Source of the DNA: Alternaria dauci
Taxonomy: Eukaryota > Ascomycota > Dothideomycetes > Pleosporales > Pleosporaceae
Assembly: GCF_042100115.1 (NCBI RefSeq)
Contig: NC_091275.1
Location: forward strand, 1,302,001-1,366,000
DNA: 64,000 bases
Direction of reading: 5' to 3'
Shown: positions 1 through 12,178 of the stretch, one piece after another
Position numbering within the stretch: position 1 is the stretch's first letter
Layout of the letters: every line of letters starts with the position of its first letter
Notes under the pieces: model-generated
Database searches by the model: none
What the model was told of the DNA's origin: nothing
Seen by the model: only the letters and a program-made list of their open reading frames with translations
Program-made: the position numbers and the translations under genes

Positions 1-3000
1 AGCGACGAGGGGTACCAGCACGTCAGCGAGTCGGCGTGCAGAGCGTGGGAGCCGTCATGCTGCATCTGGCATGGACAAGCGGATGAGGGATAGACCCTGA
101 AGCCAGACGCACTCTCCATCACCGCTTCGGTCGGGGGAGCCATGGGCGGCCTGGGGGGGGGGGGGGTGGACATGTCCTGGCCTGCCATTCCGCACGCCTG
201 GTGGCCCTTAGCGCATCTGATACGCGATCCTCTCGCTTTGCCCGCCGCTCGGACCGCCCTGCGAGCTGCTGTGGCTGGTGGCGCTAGTCCGCGGCTGTGC
301 ACTTCCATGACGTCTCATTGGACATGGGGGGCTCCTGCTAATCTTAGACCATTGCCCGCAACCGGGTCGCTAAGCGAGTCTTTCGTGGGGCTCAGTCTGC
401 CTGTGTGCACTGTGCACTGTGCACGCTGCACTGCCTCCGGCATCTTCCATCCCACCCCAGCACCAACGACAACATGCCTTCTCTCTCGTGCTGACCTCAC
501 CGAGTTTTTCATCGTCACATCGTCACCGCAGCACTTGATGATGCACACAGTCTTCCCGCCTAATAAGCACTCCAAGTTGCGGTGCACCATGCCACATGTC
601 GGCCACAGTGCAAGGCTACCGTGTGCCATGGCGTGACTTGGCCCTCCTGAATAATCATCGTCGGCCTCTGGTGTGGTGGGCGTATTGCAGCTGCTCCCCT
701 ATCGCATGTGACGGCGCCCGTCCTGGCCATCGTCCCATGGTCGCGAGCGAACACCTGCCCTACAGTCGTTTGCTAGACGTGCGCCCGTGGTGGGGAGCCA
801 AGTCACAGCAATTTCGCTTTGGACGCCTTGCGCTGCCACGGTACGCTACGTGCACACGCCGTGTGTCCTTGACCAGAGGCTCCCAGATGCTAGCTGTCAT
901 ACACGGACCTCATGTTCCGTACCATACAACGCACCCTCTGGTAACGAGCGCGACACCTCCTTCCGCGTGGGCCCTGAACCCTCATGGCCCGACATGGTGG
1001 ATAAGGTTTTGGAAGGCGTCAACCACACCCTTCCTGGGACCAACTACTCCATCAGCCATGCCGCTTGCTCTTGGCCCAGTATACCGGCTGCAGTGCCCAA
1101 GCCCGACTGTCCGTCACAAACATCCATTTCTGTAAGAAACTGGCGCATGATTATTGAGTGCGCTGCTACTCCCTGATGCACCTCAACCATGGAATGTAAC
1201 GCAGCCCCCCTGACAATGGCTTGGATCCCAGTCTTACACCATCAGCAGTACCTCAATCTCCAGCACATCATGTCGCCATGGGCGCAACACTAATCTCTCC
1301 GTCCGATGTATATCAAAGGCCGCTCATAACGGCGCAGGAGAGCTAGCCATTAGCATATGCGGGGTGAGCCAGCCATACTGTACAAATCGCACGACTTGGG
1401 TCCGATCGAGGCTATTTTAGTTGGGAAGGCTGCTTCTTCTCAAAGTAGCCCACAGTCCCTGAGCACCACGCATTCGATGCGGTAATGAAGCCGTGGCATC
1501 TGACAGGGTGCAATTCTCCAGTGTAGCCTATGGCTGACTCACGCCTATAGCCCAACGATCATGATCGGGACATGCGAGGCCAAACACTGCTTTAGACCTG
1601 CGACTGCGTAAGATCTGGGCGTCGTGGGATGATCGTATCTCGTGTACGCAATAGATTTGGTTATGCAAACATCCCAGGCTCAGTCCGAGGGCGTAATCAA
1701 GCTACTGCAGGAGCCAAGTAGCATGTCTCAGCGCTGGAATTGCGCACCGCCACAGTCCTGTAGGTTAGCGATATTGCTAGCGCTATGTAAACAAGCTCGA
1801 TACCCCAGAGCAATCAAGGAGCCATGCCGCAGCTTCTGAGAAACGTGCTGGAACCGCTCAGGAAGAGGACAAGATCGCACTGCCACACCTTGTTGCGACG
1901 GCCTAGAACGCCATGCGACCAGCATGGCCCCTGCCCGCCCTGGATATGAGCATGCGGGAGACAGCGCACGAAAGGGCCGATCAGATGAACTATAGCGTAA
2001 AGGGCCTGTTTCGCGAAGATGCCGGTCAACCACGACTTTTTGGTTTTGTGTTGCAAATTTCTCCGAAGAATAATTGACCAGCTCACAATCGTCTTCGTCT
2101 TTATGCAGCATGTGTTTCATTTTCTTCTCACGGTGTCTGCACTAGTCATCCTATTGGTCTTCAAGTAGGTTTGCAGCGACTCTGGCCGGCCTCCGCAGTA
2201 TTGGTGAATAGCCTGACCCTGACGATAAGCGCAGAGAGGCTTCCCACCAATGGCACCCTCTTGAAACCATTACATCATCCCGACGTAATACAATGCCCTC
2301 AAAAGGGAGCTCCAAAACGGTGCAAAGTGTCTTTTGGCGCGATGAATCGAGCCAGCGATGGCACAAAGTTCTCTTCGAGCATTGACTAGTCATGCGACAC
2401 AGTCTAGGCCGTCCTCCACGTCGCATTACTTTCTTCGCTTGCGTTGATTCACGATTAGACCAATGTTGACACGATTTCGCTTGCGATAGAGCGCAATACT
2501 AGATTCACTAGTCGACATGTCCTCTTCTGGACGGCCACACAGATGTGCTGCAGTAGCAGGACATGGGCAGACACTACGGACGCCCAAAGCCACTTTGACG
2601 GGTGATCAGCACAGGATTTGCTTGCTGCGTGGGTACCAATAGTCCGGAGCCCTAGTTGAGATATCGAAATCGTAGGATTTGATGCGATACGAACGATCAG
2701 AGGACAAATGCCAGTTCCTCAACTCTCAATGGACTGTAATCATGCTTGGCTGATAGCGCTGTGCGCCCTAACACACGAAGCTGTGCGAGGCTCGGGAGCC
2801 AAATTTGGGCTGCTCATGATCGCACACCTCGCATTCTGCGTGCACACCTCCGAGGAGAACAATGTGAGTGCTGAGCGGCATGGCCCGTAACGGGGCCCCT
2901 CCGCAGTACTGATTGTCGACCACCGTTGACCGGGTTGACTGTGACATGGCGGACAGGTAATTCGTTGGCGTCGGCCTCGCCTATGCACGAGCAACCCCGC

Positions 3001-4978
3001 AAGCAAGCCACAAACCCAATCGGGGGGGTAAGAACACCGGCCAGATGGTTGATCATCCTTCCCGCGCACCTTGTGCCATACCATGCTGTGTTGGGACGTG
3101 AGACACCATGGCGGCCCGAAAGTGAGCATGGATGCAGAATAAACGTACGAGGAGTTCTTCTGCCGGTGCCCGCACATGCTTTTTCGTCGCACATGCGGGT
3201 GTCCAGACCGTGGCTTCGGCTGATGGATTCCAAGGTTGCCTACCACGAGCAGAGCCTCATGATCCTTCACAGCCCTGTCGCGAGATGCCCGTGACCGGAT
3301 GCCCAACCTGTGGGCCTGTTAGTAACAAGACAGGCATTGGATTTGTAGTCCTCCTTTGACCGTCACCTTGACAGGGGACAGATAAGTGTTACTCCTGTTT
3401 CCAGAGAAAGCCGAATCATCAACAAGGGGCGATAAAGTCTCTCCTCATCCGTCCAAGGGCGCCTACAACGCAGTCCGTTATTGTAGCGCAGCCTGTCGTT
3501 TCTTCACGCGACAGACTCCAAGACACGTGTCGGCAATCGTGACTCCTATGATATGTCTGTCATATCGCGAGCACGGTTACAGTACCAGCGATTCTTGGCA
3601 GGTGCCGCCTCGTATCTGCAGGCTGGCTGAAGTGGCGCTGCTTCATGCTGCACATGGCTCCCTAGGGGGACCAGATTTCACCGTCGCGTTGGGGTTGAGA
3701 GGGGGGGGGGGAGGGGAGTTGAGACTAAGGCCGAGCAGGGCCTGTGATCAGGCCACCGAGCATGTGAGAAAAAGCAATTCTGCGCCGCGAAGGGGCTTGT
3801 GGGACCACGAGATAACAAAGTTAGTTCACCCTTCAGCAACACGAAACGTTGCTTGAGGGCCCGATAGCGAAGGACTGGGTTGGCGCCAACTTTCCTTTCG
3901 TAGACCATCACGATCCACTTGTTCTGGCCCCCAAATGTCGCCAACCCCAGTCCCGCAGGACAGCACCAAGGTGAGCGATACTCGCTCCCGCATGCGCGCG
4001 CGATCGCATCGAGCTGGTGACAAAGCTTGGCTGTGAAGGGTCCAGGGTGCCTGCGCATCAACCAATACCATGCGCTCTGGATGATGCAGTATGCAGAACG
4101 TGAGTTTCTGCTCGCCGACCACTCTGTCGACCCTCGCCCAGCACGATACGATTTTCAGAGAGGTCCTCCTCTGCGCGTGACTTTTGATCGACAACGGTGG
4201 CGAATTCGGGGAATGTGCTGTCGCATGTTGAAGCCCTACCAGAATCACAAATTTTGATGGAAGCACTGTCGCTATATGCTGGATTCGCACAAGATATATA
4301 GTATAGCAGAGGTGTAGTCAAAGTAGAGTTGGTGGAGCGAATGTTTCCAGCATGCCGGGACCGGCTTCAGCTCTGGTGGAGGAAAGTACGAATGAAGCAA
4401 TTGCGCCTAGCGCACAAACGCCATCTCGAGTTTATCTCAAAACTATGGCGAATTCCCGATAATATCGCTCGCGTTGTAGTCAAAATGATGTTGCATCATC
4501 CAAACCTTTGGTGTTGTCAAGATGGGATTTACCGATTTACCCCATAAGGGGCGTGTATGACGTATTGAAGCGACCCGCGGCCTCTGGAGATCGCCACTTC
4601 GGAACAGACCAAACGCCACGTTCAATCGAGTTCGCACTTTGCCAACCTCCTGGAGTTGTGTCAAATTCCGGAATGTTCACATCTTGCACGGACTACCGCT
4701 TCCCACCAGTGAGCTGTGGTTTCCAACAGTGATAATCCGGTACCAGGACACACATAGGACTTGCCTGGTATACAACTCACAACAAACTATCAAAACCATG
4801 TCTATAAGTCTGGAATGGAGATGTCTATCCTCGACTACCGTCCGTGACAATCCTGGGTATCGAAAACAACCAAGAAGCCAAATAAGACCACCAAAAAAAC
4901 CTCCGCTCAATCGACTATACTCTATCCTGGCCTGGCGCCAATCGATCCATCCAAGAGCGGTCGGCCATACCTGCCGGC
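1..4978. other. gene-free left flank
   Basis: No reading frame here shows a recognisable domain, plausible splice pattern or coding-like composition. The open frames are short, mutually overlapping and rich in Cys, Trp, His and Arg, as expected of random frames. Two long G homopolymers (153-166 and 3701-3711) interrupt otherwise mixed sequence. I see no terminal inverted repeats, no transposase or reverse transcriptase motifs, and no obvious AT-rich RIP decay. It may be ordinary intergenic DNA or a very old degenerate repeat. Confidence 0.6.
153..166 (+). repeat. G14 homopolymer tract
   Basis: Uninterrupted run of 14 G residues, followed by TGG. A second run of 11 G lies at 3701-3711 and is followed by a further G4. 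Such tracts can form G-quadruplexes and are prone to sequencing and replication slippage. Confidence 0.9.
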
Positions 4979-6778
4979 CTACTCTTCCTTGAGCCTTGCT
5001 ATCACTTGTGCGGCGTCTTCTGCCTTCTTGTTTCCTGAGATGATTCCTGCACGATCCTTCGACTGCCCCACGTCTCTTCCACTCCAATCATTGTTCCAAC
5101 AAGTCAGCGCTGTTATAGCCTTGAGATATGAATGAAAGTATCCAAACATGGGATAAGCCGGAATGGGGCAGAAATACAACAAGAAGTCGTAAGGATGGTC
5201 CGAAAACCACGGAGCGGTCTTGGCAAGTTTGTTCAGCCATATGAAAGAGACCAAGAGAATGAGTCTCATATTTCCATTGGTGCACTCGAGGTACAGCCCT
5301 GATCGACAGAAGGCGAAGATTGCCAGAGAATCCCAGACCACTGCGAAGTTGTACATCCAGGGGAAGTACACTGTCCACACTGAAATAGGCCACTTCCACC
5401 AGATTGTGCGATCCTTGAACAGCGCAATGGGGTTTTGACGAAATGTTGTGCGACTCCAGCGATTGCATTGCTTGACAAACTTGAACGTCTTCACGTTTCC
5501 CAAAACCGTGGTTATGGTCGCGTTAGGCGAGGACTGGATCTTGATGTTGTATCCATGGTTAATGGTCCACCGTGTGATAAAATTGTCATCATCGGCAAGA
5601 ATAGGTCCGAATCCGTTTTGGTTCAGGCCTTTTCCCTTGAAGTATGCAAGGACCTGGCCTGCGAACGGGATGTGCCATTTGGTAAGCCTGGTCAGCCAGG
5701 TGAAGACTGCCCTGAGGACATGTTCGTTCAAGAATTGATCTTTAAAGTGATCATCCTTGATTATTGATGTCAAGACGAGGAGTGTTCGGCCGGATACCGC
5801 AAAAACACCGCCATCAGCGGTATTCGATGCCTGAGTCTCAAAGTTATGACGCTGGAGGTACAGTGCGCCTATGGTGTTCCAGAAACCGGCCCAATACCAT
5901 TTCTTACAGTACTGTATGAGGCTCATACCAGGATCACGATCAGGGCGAGTGTATCTCACCACCTTTCTCGTGCCAACAAGGCCGACATCTGGGTCATTGA
6001 AGGCGGGAAGAGTTGCGTTCAAGAACTGCGGATTCCAGATGGCAGTATCGTCGGCCATGACAATAATCCTAGTTTTAACATTCTCGACAGCATGACAGGT
6101 CTGCCTGCGCTTGTTGGAGTCATCAACATATGTGTATTCGACGTCTGGAATCGTTTTCAACTCGTTTTTTTCTTTCAATTCTCCAATCAACTTCTTGACG
6201 CGCTTTTCGACATCCGTCTTGGCGAGCATGCTGTTGGCAGAAAAGATCAAGCGAGCTGGCATATTTCGGAGGATCATTTCAACCATATCATCAAACACCG
6301 GATTGTCCATAGGGCCTACTGTTGGTACAATTACGGTGCAGTCTGATGGCTTAAACTTCTGACCCTGAGGAGAATCATTGGATGCCATTTCGTATCGCGA
6401 GTAGAAATATAGGGTGAGGACGGTGCGATAGTATCTGTACACCATCAAGGTCGAGAACCAAAGTAGTCCTTTGTCCTGAACCGACAGGCTTCTGGTGACA
6501 GTAGCATTGAGGAGTGCCATTGGTACTATGTGAAGAAGATTCCACAGCTTATGGGGCTTAGGTCCTGGCGTTTTCTCTCGGTTGGAATTGACCATGGTGT
6601 AATAGATTATGAAAGTGGCCCAGCCACCTAAGGAGGATATGGTGAAGAAATACCACCAGGTTGGGTATCGAGTAGGAATCGTTTTGGTATACAGACTGTG
6701 AAGCCACCAGATCCAGCCTATGGATATACTTCCGAAGATAAAGGCGAGCTTTCGCATGTTTTTGGAAGGAGACGACAT
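4979..6778 (-). CDS. processive GT2 family glycosyltransferase (polysaccharide synthase)
   Basis: Single-exon 599-residue membrane glycosyltransferase. Two or three hydrophobic segments lie at the N-terminus (about residues 10-30, 40-60 and 85-110). A cytosolic GT-A domain follows with the expected motifs in order: ADDTA (about 241), DGG (about 320), DDDNF (about 394) and QCNRW (about 437), the QxxRW signature of processive beta-glycosyltransferases such as chitin, cellulose and hyaluronan synthases. A cluster of C-terminal membrane segments follows. The start ATG has A at -3. By length and motif set it fits the fungal GT2 class in which a Zymoseptoria tritici member is needed for hyphal growth on solid surfaces; the polymer made by that class is not firmly established. 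A role in an outer-wall or secreted polysaccharide is inferred. No partner genes sit beside it. Confidence 0.9.
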   Translation of the reverse strand: MSSPSKNMRKLAFIFGSISIGWIWWLHSLYTKTIPTRYPTWWYFFTISSLGGWATFIIYYTMVNSNREKTPGPKPHKLWNLLHIVPMALLNATVTRSLSVQDKGLLWFSTLMVYRYYRTVLTLYFYSRYEMASNDSPQGQKFKPSDCTVIVPTVGPMDNPVFDDMVEMILRNMPARLIFSANSMLAKTDVEKRVKKLIGELKEKNELKTIPDVEYTYVDDSNKRRQTCHAVENVKTRIIVMADDTAIWNPQFLNATLPAFNDPDVGLVGTRKVVRYTRPDRDPGMSLIQYCKKWYWAGFWNTIGALYLQRHNFETQASNTADGGVFAVSGRTLLVLTSIIKDDHFKDQFLNEHVLRAVFTWLTRLTKWHIPFAGQVLAYFKGKGLNQNGFGPILADDDNFITRWTINHGYNIKIQSSPNATITTVLGNVKTFKFVKQCNRWSRTTFRQNPIALFKDRTIWWKWPISVWTVYFPWMYNFAVVWDSLAIFAFCRSGLYLECTNGNMRLILLVSFIWLNKLAKTAPWFSDHPYDFLLYFCPIPAYPMFGYFHSYLKAITALTCWNNDWSGRDVGQSKDRAGIISGNKKAEDAAQVIARLKEE

Positions 6779-9231
6779 CTTGGGAGACGTGAGGGAGCTG
6801 TGTGGGTAGATGTTGGTTGTACTTTTCGTTGCGATGCTCGTTGTGGTTGCTACTCAGGTCTGTTTCACTGTTATGGCTGGAGCAAAGTATTGTTGAATTC
6901 ATTCATATAGTCCAAGGGAGTCATTGTACCACCAGAGTAAGCAATAAGGGCCCTGTTCTATAGTGAATACATGAGTCTACTACGGCGATTTTGCGGCTGG
7001 GAGAATATGACATATGCTACGATGAGTGGTCTATGAGTGTTCACCAGCAACCGCAGGGAAGTGAAAATTATCGAGGCTAGATGTGAGTGGAATCGGTAGT
7101 TGTTGGTGTGAACCATCTTTATCAATGCGTGCTTTCATAGAGTGCTCGCCATAGATATACTCGAGATATCCAGTGACAACGTAGTTCTTGATCTTGCCGG
7201 ACGTCTGTCTTATATTGCGTTCGACGAACATTTGCGTTTCATCAAAAGTGGCTTGCATCTCGGTACGCAGCAACTTTGAGTTCATATTCCAATCATCTTT
7301 TCATTTCCACATTGATGTAGCAGTGGAGACATTTTCGACACGACATGTCGGCTACACAGGACTCGTATACGAAGTGGGCAGAAACTCCACTTGGCAATCC
7401 AAGCTTTCATGAGTGGAAGTCGACGTGAGACTCACAAATCCTACATCAAACATATTTCTGAACAGAGCTTTTGACAGCTAGCGTGTCGCTCCTACAGTAA
7501 CCCACGATTGTATGATTAGCATGTAGCTGACTGATAAAGTCAGTGAAGAGTACAACCAGAATGATCGATTCGACAAGGCCAATTCGCTCCCTTTATCCGC
7601 GAATCCCGATATCATGCACACGTAGCTGTGCGATCTGAGTGCCATAGAGTTGTCCTACAACGGTCATACCGACTTTGTATCTTCTTAGCGAACAACATAG
7701 GTATAACGATAGTACACATGATAACTAACCACACGTGTAAGGTGCAAGGATGGCATTCTTGAGTCCTGAGGAACAACGAGTACTGTTGGATGGCGGAATT
7801 GGAAAAACTGAAGTCTATGCGTGAAGCAGATACACTGTTGGGCATAATGGGTAGCACAGCCAAGATTCTTTAAGTGTTAGGTTTATGTCTTCTCTTTGTT
7901 CGAGCAAGCCGTGCGTAAACATATACCGCTTCCAACACGGACTGTGTTTATACATTGACAACGGTGTGATTGGTAGATATGCCTCCTGGAGGACGATAAA
8001 AAGATATTGGCTCAGAGTCGTGGCTTAATCCTCTCTTGTTAAACACCATTTTTAGTTTCTGCAAGCAGCATTGACACAAAGTCGTATGCAAGGGGCTGTC
8101 ATCCACAGTCGTGGCCGCGACTGCAACATCATGTTTCCCCGTCAGGACGATGTACTCGGCTTGTTGTTTCATTGAGTCTGATCGGTATTGACTCTTCGGC
8201 AAGTGTTCATCGTGCGGTTTGAGCGGTGAAGGATTCGTAGCAGGAGACCCGCAAAATGCGCAGTTCGCTTCCCTGGTCGACCTAAGTAGTGCTACGTAAG
8301 ACCACGCGAGCCCCCCGCATGCGATGTTAATCCGGGGTGGAAACATACACCGACGAATGCGCCGCCAGAAAAGTCTCTGTGTGACGCGGGAGCCGCCCGG
8401 TGTGACCTCGAACATCATCAGATGCCACAACCATAGGGAAAGACACTGCGGGGTCGGTACCACAGCGTTCCAAAACTCCATCTAAACTTCTTTGTTACCT
8501 GCCGCAAAAGGACTCATTTCGGTCCCGAGGCCTTATGCAATGATTTTAGCACAGGTGGGAAGGTAATATGCCTCGGGCAAAGTAGGCAGTGACTGCTCAA
8601 GTGGTAATAGCGCTATTCCCGAGCAGGACCACCGGAAGATTCGTTGGACCAACGTCTGGATAAAGCAACGTCGTGAGCTCGGTACCTTTAACTCCTTTTC
8701 CTGATCGCACCCGTTTACGTCTCTTCGGAAGCATTCGTCTTTTCATCGGCTCACCTGTGGCGTCGCGATGCGGTCCGCGGAAACAGGGCCCGTTTGATGA
8801 AATGGCGATACCTCTCCACCATTCACGAGCCTCACACGCAATTCACCAGCAAGACTACTGAAACCGCTAAACATCCAGCGAGCCTAACCGCCACTACCTC
8901 TACCACGAGGCTACAAGTGTCTGGACCTTCATCATGCGGCACGTCCACGTTTTTCTACAGGCAATTTCGAAACTGCTCAACTAGGCGAATTTCCCGGGGC
9001 CATGCGAATTTTGCGACTACGTCCTTGCAAGTGCTGCAACACTGCAAGGCTTTTGTCCCTAATCTGAGTTCTACAACCAATGGTTTGTGTATACGGCGAA
9101 CCAGTAAGGTCATGCAATCTCTCCGACAGGATCTCCCTCTGCCAAGGGCAGCCGATCCAGATGCGTCTTTCGTCCTCTGCCAGGGGGCATAGGAGCATGC
9201 GCATATCCGCCGCGAGAACGATGCACATGGC
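6779..9231. other. intergenic, no supported gene
   Basis: About 2.5 kb between the GT2 gene and the first GH16 gene. Minus-strand frames at 7031-7285 (84 codons, true ATG) and 7948-8481 (177 codons, true ATG) are the only ones worth naming. Neither has a recognisable domain, and no convincing introns extend them. The GT2 promoter must lie in the first part. Confidence 0.55.
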
Positions 9232-9239
9232 TATAAGTA
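9232..9239 (+). promoter_or_regulatory. TATA-like element of GH16 gene
   Basis: TATAAGTA lies about 70 bp upstream of the GH16 start codon at 9306, the usual distance in filamentous fungi. No other start signal lies between. Inferred from position and sequence only. Confidence 0.4.
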
Positions 9240-9305
9240 TATCAAAGAGTCCCGACTTCGATAGCTGTACGACAACACATCCTGAGTCTTTGTGTACATG
9301 ACATT

Positions 9306-10489
9306 ATGTCTCTCAAGTCACTGTTCATTTCTGTTCCATTCCTTTGGCGCTGTGCCACCGCACTACCAACCGGACCTGGCTCATGGCCTAATGGAACCTC
9401 CTTTGTCTCTTCCTCTTCAAACGATGTGCAGGCATCGGCTGCGTACAATTTGATCGATACGTACGACTCGAGTAACTGGGGGAGCAAGTTCGATGTCCAG
9501 GACATTGCCGACCCCACGCGTACGTCAACTAGCCCTTATTCCAAGAGTGAAGGCTGACAAGAATCGCAGACGGCTTCGTCGACTATGTTAATGCGCAAGA
9601 AGCTCAACAGCTTGGCTTACTAAAGTCGCAAAACGGACAGGTATACATGGGTGTAGACTCACAATCTCAACTCAACCCCAACGGCCCTGGCCGGAAGAGT
9701 GTACGTGTCCAAAGCAAGACAGCCTACAACCGCGCGCTTGTTATTGCAGACTTCGCACATGTTCCTGGTAGCGCATGTGGGTCGTGGCCAGCCTTGTTAG
9801 TCATCTGCCTGTCCATGACATACCACATTATACTGACCTCGGGACACTGCACAGTTGGATGGTCGGACCTAACTGGCCAAACCAAGGCGAGATAGACATC
9901 TACGAAGGCGTACACATGAGCCCCTCGAACCAAGTCACTCTCCACACATCCCCCGGATGTAACCCTTCTATCGGCTCTGGTGGCGAAACTGGAAGTCGTC
10001 TAGCCGGAGATTGTGGTGCTGGCGGCGGCTTCAACGGTTGCGGTATCTCAGCCAACAACCCCGTCACATACGGTACACCTTTCAACGCCAACGGCGGGGG
10101 TGTATACGCGACTTTGTGGACAGGGTCTGGCATCAAAGTGTGGTACTTCGCTACTCGTGATATACCAGCGAACATCCGCAGCGGTAATCCTGACCCTGCG
10201 ACCTGGGGTACTCCGATCGCGAACTTCGGTGCAGGTTGTGATTACGATGCCAAGTTCAGGGATCTGAGAATCGTGTTTGACATAACCTTCTGTGGAGATT
10301 GGGCCGGCGGCGTCTGGGGGTCAAACTCTTGCTCGCAGATCAACCCGAGTTGCAATGCTTACGTGGCGAGTCAGCCACAAAGCTTCTCGGATGTGAGTCT
10401 TCCTGTGCGTTGCCCTATACAAAAGAAGATGTGCTGACAATGACTAGACATACTGGCTCGTCAACTCGGTCAAGGTGTACAGTGTCTAA
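9306..10489 (+). CDS. secreted GH16 endo-1,3(4)-beta-glucanase
   Basis: Four exons (9306-9519, 9570-9795, 9855-10392, 10448-10489) give a 339-residue protein. All three introns (50, 59 and 55 nt) have GT/AG ends and keep frame. A signal peptide covers roughly the first 19 residues. The GH16 core carries the catalytic signature E159-I-D161-I-Y-E164, with the nucleophile and acid/base glutamates at its ends. It is preceded by WPAFWMVGPNWP, which is completed only by splicing across intron 2. Family members hydrolyse mixed-linked or 1,3-beta-glucans of fungal or plant walls outside the cell. No carbohydrate-binding module or GPI signal is visible. The last exon encodes only 13 residues, ending in an NSVKVYSV-like strand typical of the jelly-roll end. 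A second, divergent GH16 gene lies at 37.0 kb. Confidence 0.93.
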
Positions 10490-10690
10490 AGACTCGATAA
10501 CCCCTATCCGACTCTTTTCCTCCATCTTTCTCTACTGTGTTGATCATTCCATTTTTTTCACATGTAAATACCTTTTCTACATGGTACTGTTTTAGAGGGC
10601 GCTTTTGAACAACTGCTCGATACCACTTTTTCCTTTGTTCATTATGTCCTTCTTGTACATACCTCTCTTCTCTCTATATATCCGAAGCTC

Positions 10691-12178
10691 TCACTGAGCT
10701 TGAACAGCTTTCTTCAACGCCTCAAGCTCACCTTTTTGCCACTCGATGACCTTGCCCTGCCACTTCTCACCTTTGCCGCCTCCCTTCGCTGTGCTCACAA
10801 CTTCCTTGACATTCGCTGCCTTCTTCTCTACCAAGTCTGATTTGCCGAACACAAGGATGGATCCGGAGTTCTTGACCTCGCCCGAGCACAGCACAACAAC
10901 AGCTTCTCGCTCCTTGACGACATCCTTGATCTCGAAAAGGACCAGATTGATGAAATCGAGACCGTCCGTTGCGCGATGCATAAACGCAGTGGTCTGGCTT
11001 TGCAGCTGGCTCTTTATACGGTCGCCCTCGTATGCCGCGATCTCAGATAGGAGTTTGTTGGCTTTCTTTCGTCCTTCGGAGACTTGGTCGCTCATCCTTT
11101 GCACACCAACCGCGACATCCGCCGGGGCAGAGCCAGATGATAATGACACAGCAATGGCGCGAAGACCGGTGATGGACTCGGTGGCCATCTTTATCGCACG
11201 ATCTCCAGCGGTGAAGAAGAGTCGGCAGTTGGTCCCTCGTACGGATTGCATGTGGTGTAACAATATAACGTTGATATGCGACGAGTTCTGCAGATGCGTC
11301 CCACAACAGGCGTTGTAGTCCATGTCTCCAATCTTGATGAACCGCACAACACCTTTCTCTCTATCGTAGTCTTCTGGTAGGCTGTCGCTTCCCTTGCCTT
11401 CTGGTGTTTCTACTGTGATGGGCATGCTCTCCCTGATCTTGGCATTGCATTGCGTTTGAATGGTTTGAAGCTCCTCTTCTGATGGTTTCCGTGGCAATTC
11501 GACGTAGTTCATCTCTCCAGGTTGACCCATACTCCAGCCAAGGGTAGGTAGATCCATAGAATCCATGACGGCGGAGAGGAGATGCTGACCGGTATGCTGT
11601 TGCATGAGATCCCAGCGACGGGCGAAATCGACAGTTTGACGAACTGGCGTTCCAGGCTCAAGGGGTGCCGGGGAGAAGTGGATACAACGGAGACCGTGGC
11701 GCTGTATACTTCTTATTGGAATATCTTCTTTGCGCTGGTCTTTGAGTATGGTGAGCACGCCGTAGTCTGTGTGCTGCCCACCACCTTCTGGGAATAACAC
11801 CGAGTCCGCGAGCTCGACAAGCCATGTTTTGCTGACTGCTGCATCCCCGTTCTCAAGGCCCTTGGTCGGATCCGTGGAATTCTTCGTCTTTGACTTGCTA
11901 TTTGGTTGTGAGGACTTTGGCGGCACGAATTCCTCGCACGATACTACTTCCGTATCGAGCGTTTGCAGATAGGAGTCTCTCTGACATCGCAAAGCGCCTA
12001 CGATGGCCGGAGTGGTGGCTGTGGCACTCCCCATAGTGAAGAAACTGCGCGACTGAAATCCAAGAAGAGAAAGTCGAATGGTAGGTGACGTATGGCTCGA
12101 TGCCCTGAGCAAACTTGAGCGAAAGACAGAGAAGCCAAAGGAAACAGTGCACTGAGTCACAGCGTTGACTATGGACAT
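10691..12178 (-). CDS. AlaX-type alanyl-tRNA editing protein
   Basis: Single-exon frame of 495 residues, homologous to free-standing editing domains of alanyl-tRNA synthetase (AlaX; animal AARSD1). These hydrolyse Ser- or Gly-mischarged tRNA(Ala). The first zinc-binding pair is in HTGQHLLSA (about residue 191) and the second is in CCGTH (about 292). The FPEGGGQHTDYG strand (about 129) is characteristic of the family. The first 48 residues are rich in Ser, Arg and hydrophobics with almost no acids, like a mitochondrial presequence. A second ATG (Met49, at 12034) has A at -3 and G at +4 and lies just before the conserved domain. Both starts have good contexts, so one gene may supply mitochondrial and cytosolic forms. 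It is divergent from the NIF3-like gene. Confidence 0.9.
   Translation of the reverse strand: MSIVNAVTQCTVSFGFSVFRSSLLRASSHTSPTIRLSLLGFQSRSFFTMGSATATTPAIVGALRCQRDSYLQTLDTEVVSCEEFVPPKSSQPNSKSKTKNSTDPTKGLENGDAAVSKTWLVELADSVLFPEGGGQHTDYGVLTILKDQRKEDIPIRSIQRHGLRCIHFSPAPLEPGTPVRQTVDFARRWDLMQQHTGQHLLSAVMDSMDLPTLGWSMGQPGEMNYVELPRKPSEEELQTIQTQCNAKIRESMPITVETPEGKGSDSLPEDYDREKGVVRFIKIGDMDYNACCGTHLQNSSHINVILLHHMQSVRGTNCRLFFTAGDRAIKMATESITGLRAIAVSLSSGSAPADVAVGVQRMSDQVSEGRKKANKLLSEIAAYEGDRIKSQLQSQTTAFMHRATDGLDFINLVLFEIKDVVKEREAVVVLCSGEVKNSGSILVFGKSDLVEKKAANVKEVVSTAKGGGKGEKWQGKVIEWQKGELEALKKAVQAQ

Noticed and set aside
2740..3306. 188-codon minus-strand frame in the left flank
   Set aside because: Overlaps several other frames of similar length; random-like composition, no transposon motif.
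7948..8481. 177-codon minus-strand frame with true ATG
   Set aside because: Composition heavy in Cys, Trp, Pro and His, no splice extension, no recognised domain; kept only as a mention in the intergenic entry.
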